From Methanoregula sp. (lineage in GTDB: Archaea > Halobacteriota > Methanomicrobia > Methanomicrobiales > Methanospirillaceae): a stretch of DNA of 8,458 nucleotides. The position numbers were made by a program, and so were the translations under genes. How positions within the stretch are numbered: the first letter of the stretch is position 1; the number at the start of each line of letters is the position of its first letter. The stretch is from positions 1 through 8,458 of the forward strand of contig NZ_PIZH01000057.1 of the NCBI RefSeq assembly GCF_002835825.1, written 5' to 3'. The notes under the pieces were generated by a model, which ran no database searches, was not told the origin of the DNA, and was given only the letters and a program-made list of their open reading frames with translations. Below, piece by piece: positions 1 through 5,939 of this stretch.

Positions 1-1717
1 GGGTTTTACCGAATGTTCTCCTCCGCCCGATGAACTCGGCCCAACACTCCCGTCCCAGCCCGGTGATGAGCTGGTAGGTGACAAGATAGGCATCATGGCC
101 TTCCATCACCTGGGAAAAGTCGCGGAGCACCGCAGGCCGGAAGGCGGGAGCGATAAATTCCAGAATGTTCTTCTTCCCGATAAAGGCCGGGTAGTCCGCC
201 GCCTCGACAATGCGGCCGGCAGCTGCATTCGAAAAGAGCAAAATTCCCGAAAAGTCCGTGATCACAATGCCGTCAAGCGAACTTTCGACCAGTACCCGGA
301 ACTTCTCCTCGCTTTCCCTGAGCGTCTGCTCCTGGACAGCCAGCGCCTCATAGTTCGAACGAAGTTCCTCTTCGGTGGCGCTCAACTGCTCGTAATTCTG
401 CCGGAGTTCTTCTTCTGTCTGGGCAATCTGCTCGTACGCGTTATGGAGTTCCGTATTACTCTGGAGCAGCTCCATCTCTGCTTTTTTCCGCTCCGTGATA
501 TCGGTCCCCATCGCAATGGTGGCAACCGGGGTGACGCCGTCATCTGCATAGATGTTTGCCGAGTTCCAGAGCACGGTCCGGGTGGCGCCATGGATGGTCT
601 TGACCGGAACTTCGACACCCTCCCATTTCTCGCCAAAAAGGGCACGACACATGAGATCGAGGGAACCCTTGCGCGATTCATCGGGGAAGAGGACATCGAA
701 GTCACGCCCCAGCACATTTGATTCGGTAAAACCGGTCAGTTTCTCAAACGCCTTGTTGAACCCGGTGATCCGCGAGTTGACGTCCCATGTCACGATCGGA
801 TTTGCCGCGTACGAGATGAGATTGGAGAGGTAGGTGTTGGTCTCCGCAAGCTTCTTCTCGCGCTCAAGGAGAGCCTGCTCTTTTTTGCTGAGTGCCTCGT
901 AATTCTGGCGGAGTTCCTCTTCAACAACGGTCAGTTTCTCATAGGCCTTCTTCAGGTTATCCGTTGCCTGTTTCCGCTCGGTATTGTCAAGGAACGTCTC
1001 GAGCAGACACTCCCGGCCGTGGAAAGTGAACGGGACCACGTACTTGATGATATCGCGCTTCCCGCCATCCGCCGTCAGGAGGATGCGCTCGGCGTTGTCC
1101 GCCTCCTGGTGCAGGTCCGTGATCGGGCACCGGCCCTGTTCTGCCGGGCAGATGAACTGGTGGCAGACCCTGCCAACGATCTGGTCCTTTGACCTCCCCA
1201 TCATCTGTTCAGCTGCCGGGTTCAGGTCGAGGATCTCGTGGGTTTTTCCATCGACGATAAGAATTCCCCCCTGCACCGAGGCATAGATCCGTTCAAGGTA
1301 ATCCCGGCTTTCCGTTAAGGATCGCTCTGCCTGTTTTGTCCGGACTGCCTGCCGTATTTTGTGGGCAAGCTCGGCGAACTGCGCGTCAGGATCGCCACCT
1401 TTCTGGAGGTAGAAATCCGCCCCGTTGTTGAGGGCCTGGATAACCACTTCCTCGCGGCCCTTCCCGGTGAAAAGGATGAAGGGGATTATCGGGAACCGCT
1501 CGCGGACAGCCTGCAAGAACCGGATCCCGTCCAGTTCATCCATCTGGTAATCCGAGACAATAGCGTCATACTGCTCCTTCTGGAGAAGATCCAGCGCGGC
1601 CTTCGGCGAGACGATGGGCGTAACCGAAAAATCGCCGCTCTCCTCAAGAAAGAGTTTCCCTATCTCAAGCAGGTCGCTCTCATCATCAACATAGAGAACG
1701 CGAATGCTGTCCGGCAT
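1..1717 (-). CDS. Receiver-PAS-PAS-PAS signal transduction protein (3' end cut by window edge)
   Basis: Reading the minus strand from the ATG at 1717 gives an open frame of 572 codons with no stop before the left edge, so the C-terminus is missing. Residues 1-125 are a CheY-like receiver: acidic pocket D11/D12, phospho-acceptor D56 (in VSDYQMDELDG), T84 and K106 are all present. A first PAS domain follows at about 140-250, a second at about 296-411 (ending in the typical TDITERKKAE), and a third begins at about 473 and continues to the edge. The PAS domains are joined by glutamate-rich coiled coils at about 255-292 and 414-472. No signal peptide or membrane segment is seen, so the protein should be cytoplasmic. 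PAS1 carries C185, H186, C190, C197 and C237. By family, such proteins are hybrid sensors often ending in a histidine kinase or other output domain; none lies within the window, so the output is unknown. It follows the binding-protein gene on the same strand after 159 bp. The receiver and PAS calls are secure; signal and target are unknown. Confidence 0.93.
   Translation of the reverse strand, partial: MPDSIRVLYVDDESDLLEIGKLFLEESGDFSVTPIVSPKAALDLLQKEQYDAIVSDYQMDELDGIRFLQAVRERFPIIPFILFTGKGREEVVIQALNNGADFYLQKGGDPDAQFAELAHKIRQAVRTKQAERSLTESRDYLERIYASVQGGILIVDGKTHEILDLNPAAEQMMGRSKDQIVGRVCHQFICPAEQGRCPITDLHQEADNAERILLTADGGKRDIIKYVVPFTFHGRECLLETFLDNTERKQATDNLKKAYEKLTVVEEELRQNYEALSKKEQALLEREKKLAETNTYLSNLISYAANPIVTWDVNSRITGFNKAFEKLTGFTESNVLGRDFDVLFPDESRKGSLDLMCRALFGEKWEGVEVPVKTIHGATRTVLWNSANIYADDGVTPVATIAMGTDITERKKAEMELLQSNTELHNAYEQIAQTEEELRQNYEQLSATEEELRSNYEALAVQEQTLRESEEKFRVLVESSLDGIVITDFSGILLFSNAAAGRIVEAADYPAFIGKKNILEFIAPAFRPAVLRDFSQVMEGHDAYLVTYQLITGLGRECWAEFIGRRRTFGKT
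332..415 (-). repeat. 14-residue coiled-coil repeats (EEELRxNYExL) in the PAS linker
   Basis: Residues 435-448 and 449-462 of the receiver-PAS protein are two successive copies of a 14-residue unit beginning EEELRQNYE or EEELRSNYE. A third copy, EEELRQNYEAL, is in the earlier linker at residues 266-279 (bases 881-922). Two heptads per unit fit a parallel signalling helix between PAS domains. The DNA copies are diverged, so this is an old protein-level repeat and not a recent DNA duplication. Confidence 0.75.
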
Positions 1718-1722
1718 TAGTA

Positions 1723-1726
1723 CTCC
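1723..1726 (-). promoter_or_regulatory. Ribosome binding site for the receiver-PAS gene
   Basis: The minus strand reads GGAG, then five bases (TACTA), then the ATG at 1717, which supports this start. A further GGAGAG lies just upstream. The ATG of a three-codon minicistron (ATG GAG TAC TAA, 1728-1717) overlaps the site, and its stop overlaps the real start as TAATG; I regard this as probably coincidental. Confidence 0.6.
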
Positions 1727-1737
1727 ATCTCTCCTGT

Positions 1738-1750
1738 GTAGTATATCCCT
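1738..1750 (-). promoter_or_regulatory. Possible TATA box upstream of the receiver-PAS gene
   Basis: The minus strand carries GGATATACTA about 26 bp before the ATG at 1717. As a TATA box it would place transcription start almost at the ATG, which fits poorly with the clear GGAG site in front of that ATG. It is therefore a weak call; the true promoter may lie further upstream in the 159-bp gap (1718-1876). Confidence 0.25.
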
Positions 1751-1826
1751 TTCGCTGCCGGCGATCCGTGCGCCCATTCAGGGATGAATTGCTCGGAAAT
1801 CTCCCGTTGTCCGATAGTAGCTGGGG

Positions 1827-1832
1827 AAAAAA
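1827..1832 (-). terminator. T-tract terminator after the binding-protein gene
   Basis: On the minus strand a run of six T within ACATTTTTTCC lies about 45 nt beyond the stop codon at 1877. Archaeal transcription commonly ends at T-runs without a strong hairpin, and none is obvious here. The same 11-base string occurs after tfrB. Confidence 0.45.
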
Positions 1833-1876
1833 TGTACGGGGGGTCATGATGCGCTCTGCACCATGGGATGTGCCCG

Positions 1877-2674
1877 TCAGAGGAGCCCGTGCCGCGCTTT
1901 CATCTCCTGCCACCCGGGCTCGCTCATCAGGACGCCAAGCCCGTGATTGATCGTTGCCTGCAGGGGAGTGTCACTGTTCCGGATCGCAACCGCATACGTG
2001 TCCTCATCCATGGTATTCCCGATGATGACCAGCGGTTTTCCCCTGACCGCCCGGGCCTGCGTAGGAGCCTGGACGAGGGTGGCGTCAACAGTGCCGTTCA
2101 CAAGAGCGCCCGTCACGCCGGAGATATCCTTGTACAGGGAGAGGTTTGCCTCCGGCATCCTGCCGGTTTCGACAAGGTTCACTTCAACCCATTCCTGCTC
2201 GGTCGACCCTGCCTGGGCACCGATCCGGATCTTTCCGCTGGTGAAGTCCTCCATCGTGAACCCGGATCCCTCGCGGACGGCAATGCTCCGGGTCACGCGG
2301 TAGTACGGGACCGAGAAGTGCACCAGGGCGCTCCGTTCCGGCGAGACGGTCATCCCCGACCAGATCATATCGATCTTCCTGCTCTCAAGGGAGGAGATTG
2401 CGCTGTCCCAGGGAATTGCCACGAAGGTTACATCGAATCCTTCGATCTCCGCAACCCGGCGGGCGGCATCGATGTCAAAGCCGGAGAAGTTCCCGGTGCT
2501 GTCCTGCACCGAGAAGGGCGGGAAGTCTGCATCGACACCGATAACGTAGTGCGGGGGGGTCTCCTGCGGGATCAGGGTCGTCACCGGTGCCGTGCTGTGC
2601 GGGGCAGAGGTGCACCCGGCAGCAGCAATGCATCCGATAACAAGGAGGAGGATGAGGGGGATGGCGATCTTCAT
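1877..2674 (-). CDS. Family-3 extracellular solute-binding lipoprotein (amino-acid ABC transporter type)
   Basis: The 265-residue product starts with a short basic end and hydrophobic stretch (about 4-20) and a lipobox-like AAAGC21, with a second candidate Cys at 15, then a Thr/Pro-rich linker to about 42. This predicts an exported, membrane-anchored protein. Residues 43-265 match the periplasmic-binding-protein type II fold of family 3: GVDADFPPF (46-54), GFDIDAARRVAE, a DMIWSGMT..PERS segment with the ligand-carboxylate Arg at R114, FSVPYY (120-125) and GAQAGST (152-158). The family Asp that normally follows the GxxDA motif and holds the ligand amino group is Q202 here, so the ligand may not be a standard alpha-amino acid. 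No permease or ATPase gene is adjacent, so it is an orphan in this window. The start at 2674 was chosen because the signal peptide begins there; a longer in-frame reading to 2809 adds unrelated sequence overlapping tfrB. There is no Shine-Dalgarno, fitting a leaderless or near-leaderless mRNA. Confidence 0.9.
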   Translation of the reverse strand: MKIAIPLILLLVIGCIAAAGCTSAPHSTAPVTTLIPQETPPHYVIGVDADFPPFSVQDSTGNFSGFDIDAARRVAEIEGFDVTFVAIPWDSAISSLESRKIDMIWSGMTVSPERSALVHFSVPYYRVTRSIAVREGSGFTMEDFTSGKIRIGAQAGSTEQEWVEVNLVETGRMPEANLSLYKDISGVTGALVNGTVDATLVQAPTQARAVRGKPLVIIGNTMDEDTYAVAIRNSDTPLQATINHGLGVLMSEPGWQEMKARHGLL

Positions 2675-2695
2675 GTACTGAAAAACGCAGGCCGG

Positions 2696-2709
2696 AAATT
2701 TATGTATTT
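2696..2709 (-). promoter_or_regulatory. TATA-like box for the binding-protein gene
   Basis: The minus strand reads AAATACATAAATTT, centred about 28 bp from the ATG at 2674. Archaeal transcription usually starts about 25 bp downstream of the TATA centre, which would leave a leader of only a few bases. That agrees with the lack of a ribosome binding site before this ATG. The box is close to palindromic. Confidence 0.5.
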
Positions 2710-2717
2710 GGTACCGG

Positions 2718-2723
2718 AAAAAA
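2718..2723 (-). terminator. T-tract terminator after tfrAB
   Basis: Six T on the minus strand, within ACATTTTTTCC, lie about 58 nt past the tfrB stop and just before the TATA-like box of the next gene. This suggests that tfrAB ends here and that the binding protein is transcribed separately. No strong hairpin is evident. Confidence 0.45.
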
Positions 2724-2780
2724 TGTGACGAGGAAAAGCAGCCACGAAGGAGCCGGGACAACAGGGCACTGGCGGCGTTA

Positions 2781-4235
2781 CTATTTCGCGGTCTTCCGGT
2801 CCTTCTCACGGTAGCCTTCGAGCAGCACGGTCATGATATTCTTGACCGGCCTGTCGGTGTGGCCGGCAATGTGGAACTCGCAGAACGGGCAGGAGGTTAT
2901 GACGATCTCCGCGCCGGTCTTGCTGATCTCATCGCCCCGCCTCTTCCCGAGCGCTGCCGCTTCGTCCGGGTTCCCGGACCGGACCCCGCCCCCCGAGCCG
3001 CAGCAGATGGCCGGCATTTCCACGAGGTCGACAACCTGCCGGATCAGCTGCCGGGGCTCCACCTTCACGCCCTGCCCCCGCATCAGGTGGCAGGGATCGT
3101 GGTAGGTCGCCTTAATGGGGAGTATTGCCGGGGGTTCGATGCCGTATTTTGTGAGGAGCTCGTTGATGTCGATGACCGTAAAGGGTGTCTCGTAATCGTG
3201 CTTGAGCGTGCTGCCGCAGCCGGCGCACATGGTGAGCACGGTGTCGATCTTCCGTGACGTGAAGGTCTCAATGTTCCGCCGTTTCAGCTCGTCGATATAC
3301 GCAAGTTGCCCGGTCCGGATCAGTGGCGAACCGCAGCAGACCTGCTCTTTGGGGATGATGACCCGGATACCGTTCCGCTTCAGCACTTCCATGGCATCGA
3401 GGGCGGACTGTTGCTGCCGGAGGTTGTACACGCAGCCGATGAAGAGCCCGACCGTTGCCTTCACGGGGCCGTCCGGTTCGATGACATCGGGAACTTTTTC
3501 CAGGAACGATTCTGATGTCCGGGGAATGCTTCTTCCCGTCTCCTGCACCATGGCTGCCACTTCCTTGTGCCGGGGCAGCGTGAACCCGCGCCGGTTTGCA
3601 TGGGCCCGGAGTTTTTCGATCGCCTTTGCCGGTGTCTGGATCTCTTTTGGGCAGACCTTCCAGCAGGCCTGGCAGGTGGTGCAGGTGAAGAGCCCGTCAC
3701 GGACCGCATCGCTGATCCGGTCGCCGCTGTCGCGGGGATCAAGGGCAAGCCGCATCTCCTGCCGCATTGCTGTCGGGCCGATGAATTTCGTGACATCGAC
3801 AGCAGGGCAGACGGAGACGCAGGACAGGCATTCGATGCAGTCCTTCAAGGGCTTCATCGCTTCGATATCCGCCTTCTTCGGCATCACGATCTCCGTTTTT
3901 GGCACAAGGGACGCGATCTGCTCAAGCCGGGGCACAAGGTCCGTCACGAGGTCTTTTTTCACGTCGAGGTTCAGCGGCTCGACCTTCATGTTGTCTGTCG
4001 CCTCTTCCATGCAGGCCAGCACCGGCTCGCCGTTCACCCGCACGGCGCACGAGCCGCACTGCCCCGATGCGCAGGACCAGCGGTACGAGAGCGTGGGATC
4101 AATGGAGTCGTGGATCGCATGCAGCACGTTGAGGACACGGGCGCCGTTGTTGACTTTCACCTGGTAGGTTACGTACCGGGGCTCCTTGTCTACGTCCGGA
4201 TCGAACCGGCGGACCGTAACCGTCAGCTCCTTCAT
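2781..4235 (-). CDS. tfrB: Thiol:fumarate reductase subunit B (CoM-SH/CoB-SH oxidising, iron-sulfur)
   Basis: TfrB oxidises CoM-SH and CoB-SH to CoM-S-S-CoB and passes electrons to TfrA. The 484-residue protein has three parts. Residues 1-95 are an SdhB/FrdB-like plant-type ferredoxin domain with [2Fe-2S] ligands C55, C60, C63, C75. Residues about 125-200 hold two [4Fe-4S] motifs: C133/C136/C139/C143 and C185/C188/C191/C195. Residues about 260-475 hold two CCG domains as in HdrB/HdrD: C268-C300-C301-C337-C340 and C382-C411-C412-C449-C452. The SdhB-plus-HdrD fusion is the hallmark of TfrB and separates it from ordinary FrdB or GlpC. All expected cysteines are present; the first spacing of the second CCG motif (28 residues) is a little short. 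No membrane segment and no anchor subunit gene nearby, consistent with a cytoplasmic enzyme. The start was set by AAAGGAGG seven bases upstream and the ATGA overlap with tfrA; an in-frame extension to 4538 lies inside tfrA and is rejected. Confidence 0.95.
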   Translation of the reverse strand: MKELTVTVRRFDPDVDKEPRYVTYQVKVNNGARVLNVLHAIHDSIDPTLSYRWSCASGQCGSCAVRVNGEPVLACMEEATDNMKVEPLNLDVKKDLVTDLVPRLEQIASLVPKTEIVMPKKADIEAMKPLKDCIECLSCVSVCPAVDVTKFIGPTAMRQEMRLALDPRDSGDRISDAVRDGLFTCTTCQACWKVCPKEIQTPAKAIEKLRAHANRRGFTLPRHKEVAAMVQETGRSIPRTSESFLEKVPDVIEPDGPVKATVGLFIGCVYNLRQQQSALDAMEVLKRNGIRVIIPKEQVCCGSPLIRTGQLAYIDELKRRNIETFTSRKIDTVLTMCAGCGSTLKHDYETPFTVIDINELLTKYGIEPPAILPIKATYHDPCHLMRGQGVKVEPRQLIRQVVDLVEMPAICCGSGGGVRSGNPDEAAALGKRRGDEISKTGAEIVITSCPFCEFHIAGHTDRPVKNIMTVLLEGYREKDRKTAK

Positions 4236-5875
4236 GCCTTTGCCTCCTTTGTCTCGATCCCCTGGCGGGTGAGCGAGACGAACGTGTGCCCGAAGGGTGA
4301 GTGCTCCGGCTCGTGGGTCTTTGCAACGTCCGTCCTCACATGGGCCCCGCGTGACTCCGTGCGGAGCAGGGCGGACCGGCAGATGAGCGAGGCTGTCAGG
4401 CACATGTTCTGGACAATGCAGCACTCGGCGAGGTTGCGTGCCGACGCGGCCTTCAGGTTCACGGTCTGGAGATGCCGGATCGTGTGCAGCGTCTCCTCGA
4501 GAGCGATCGAAGTCCGGAAGATCCCGGCTCCTTCCCACATCGCGAGCTGGAGCTGCCTCTTCACCTGCGCCGGGTTCGTGCTGCCCGAGAGGAATGCATC
4601 GAGCCGTTTGCGGCAGGCATCCACCTGCCGTTCGTCCACGGCCTTCTTCCGCACCGGGGCTTTGCCGGCCGCTTCCCCGGCCCGCTTTCCGAAGACCTGG
4701 GTCTCAGCAAGGGCATTGCCGCCAAGCCGGTTTGCGCCGTGCACGCCGCCCGAGACCTCGCCACAGGCAAAGAGGCCATGGAGCGTTGTCCGGCATTCGG
4801 GCGTGATCCTGAGGCCGCCCATGATGTGGTGGGCGGTTGGGGCAACCTCCATGGGTGTCGTGCGGATGTCTACACCGAATTTTAAAAACTGCTCGAGCAT
4901 CACCGGAAGACGTGTTTCGATATGTTCGCGGGAGAGGTGCGTGACATCGAGGTACACCCCGCCGTTCTTCGTGCCCCGGCCTTTGAGGATCTCGGTTGCG
5001 ATGGCCCGTGCCACCACGTCGCGGGTGGAGAGTTCCATCCGTGCCGGGTCATAGGCCTTCATGAACCGCTCGCCGTTTGCGTTCTTTAAGACCCCGCCCT
5101 CGCCCCGGACCGCCTCGGTCACGAGCCGGCCCCGGGCATCGTAGGGGATGATCGCACCGGTCGGGTGGAACTGGACCATCTCCATGTCAATCAGCTCCGC
5201 ACCGGCCCGGTACCCCATCGCGTACCCGTCGCCCGTGCCGCTCGACGAATTGGTGGATATGTCGTACACTCTCGTCCCGCCGCCCGTTGCAAGGACCGTG
5301 CTGTCCGCTTTCATGACAACAATATTGCCCTTTTCGTCAAGCGCCAGTGCCCCGATGACCACGTCGCCTTCTTTTAAGAGATCGATGACGGTGTATTCGT
5401 TCAGGACCGTGACGTTTTTTGCGTGCTCCATCACGTACGAGAGCCGGTCCACCAGCGTCATCATCATCTCGTGGCCGGTCCGGTCGCCCGCATAACAGGT
5501 CCGGGGGAACCGCTGGCCCCCGAACGGCCGCTGGGCAACTTCATCCGTGTCCGTGAAGTCGAAAACGGCCCCCCACTTCACGAGATCGCCCATCCTCATG
5601 GGGGCTTCCCGTGTCAGGATATCCGCAAGCTGCGGGTCATTTAAGAACGCCCCGCCCTTCATCGTGTCCTCAAAGTGGCCCCCGCAGGTGTCCACGTCCC
5701 GGAGCACCGCGTTATACCCGCCTTCCGCCATCGTGGTGCACCCTCCCTTGCCCACGATGGTCTTGGAGATGAGCACCGTCTCCCCGTACTGCGAAGCCTC
5801 TATCGCGGCACGTACTCCTGCACCGCCGCTGCCGATCACCAGAACGTGGCAGCCCACGACCTCATCTGCACGCAT
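4232..5875 (-). CDS. tfrA: Thiol:fumarate reductase subunit A (FAD-containing fumarate-reducing subunit)
   Basis: TfrA reduces fumarate to succinate with electrons from TfrB; in methanogens this feeds the reductive route to 2-oxoglutarate. The 547-residue product has an N-terminal FAD-binding GSGGAG (15-20) and the succinate dehydrogenase/fumarate reductase flavoprotein landmarks: FHPTG (236-240), TEAVRGEGG (253-261), RDVVARA with catalytic Arg R285, HHIMGG (349-354), HGANRLGGNAL with R383, and a C-terminal ESRGAHVRTD. At the place where FrdA/SdhA carry the His that binds FAD covalently (HTxAAxGG), this protein has C46 (CTTMAEGG), so FAD should be non-covalent. The start MRADEVVG at 5875 is the usual distance before GSGGAG. 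No Shine-Dalgarno precedes it, but an A/T-rich box lies 32 bp upstream, fitting a short-leader mRNA. An in-frame extension to 6253 runs antisense through aspartokinase and is rejected. The adjacent tfrB separates it from NadB or bacterial FrdA. Confidence 0.95.
   Translation of the reverse strand: MRADEVVGCHVLVIGSGGAGVRAAIEASQYGETVLISKTIVGKGGCTTMAEGGYNAVLRDVDTCGGHFEDTMKGGAFLNDPQLADILTREAPMRMGDLVKWGAVFDFTDTDEVAQRPFGGQRFPRTCYAGDRTGHEMMMTLVDRLSYVMEHAKNVTVLNEYTVIDLLKEGDVVIGALALDEKGNIVVMKADSTVLATGGGTRVYDISTNSSSGTGDGYAMGYRAGAELIDMEMVQFHPTGAIIPYDARGRLVTEAVRGEGGVLKNANGERFMKAYDPARMELSTRDVVARAIATEILKGRGTKNGGVYLDVTHLSREHIETRLPVMLEQFLKFGVDIRTTPMEVAPTAHHIMGGLRITPECRTTLHGLFACGEVSGGVHGANRLGGNALAETQVFGKRAGEAAGKAPVRKKAVDERQVDACRKRLDAFLSGSTNPAQVKRQLQLAMWEGAGIFRTSIALEETLHTIRHLQTVNLKAASARNLAECCIVQNMCLTASLICRSALLRTESRGAHVRTDVAKTHEPEHSPFGHTFVSLTRQGIETKEAKA
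4243..4250 (-). promoter_or_regulatory. Ribosome binding site for tfrB, inside the end of tfrA
   Basis: The minus strand reads AAAGGAGG with a seven-base spacer to the tfrB ATG at 4235. It sits within the last codons of tfrA. Together with the ATGA stop/start overlap (4235-4232) it points to translational coupling and equal production of both subunits. Confidence 0.8.
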
Positions 5876-5900
5876 CTTATTACAGATTGGATCGTATAGT

Positions 5901-5914
5901 AAGATAAATAAATA
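5901..5914. promoter_or_regulatory. A/T-rich box of the divergent tfrA / aspartokinase promoter region
   Basis: The 64-bp gap between the divergent start codons contains one strongly A/T-rich element, AAGATAAATAAATA on the plus strand and TATTTATTTATCTT on the minus strand. Its centre, about 5907, is 32-33 bp from the tfrA ATG (5875) and from the aspartokinase ATG (5940). Used in either direction it would give transcripts with leaders of under about ten bases, matching the weak or missing ribosome binding sites on both sides. A second candidate, CGTATAGT at 5894-5901, could serve the plus direction instead. Confidence 0.5.
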
Positions 5915-5939
5915 GCAAAAGGCACGAGTGAGCGAGAGC

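Noticed and set aside
95..721. A 208-codon plus-strand frame at the left end
   Set aside because: Antisense to the receiver-PAS frame, which is open across the whole stretch and has clear domains.
1718..1876. A small RNA or riboswitch in the 159-bp gap before the receiver-PAS gene
   Set aside because: No convincing stem-loops or known aptamer pattern found by eye; only a T-tract, a weak TATA-like box and a ribosome binding site.
1868..2728. A 286-codon plus-strand open frame opposite the binding-protein gene
   Set aside because: Antisense shadow; product is low-complexity, and the minus-strand reading has a signal peptide and family motifs.
4236..4538. N-terminal extension of TfrB to 4538
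   Set aside because: Lies wholly inside tfrA, whereas the ATG at 4235 has a strong ribosome binding site and a normal ferredoxin-domain start.
3567..5054. A 495-codon open frame on the plus strand opposite tfrA/tfrB
   Set aside because: It lies antisense to two genes with complete family motifs; long antisense frames are expected in GC-rich coding DNA. Its product is Arg/Pro/Ser/Ala-rich with no recognisable domain.
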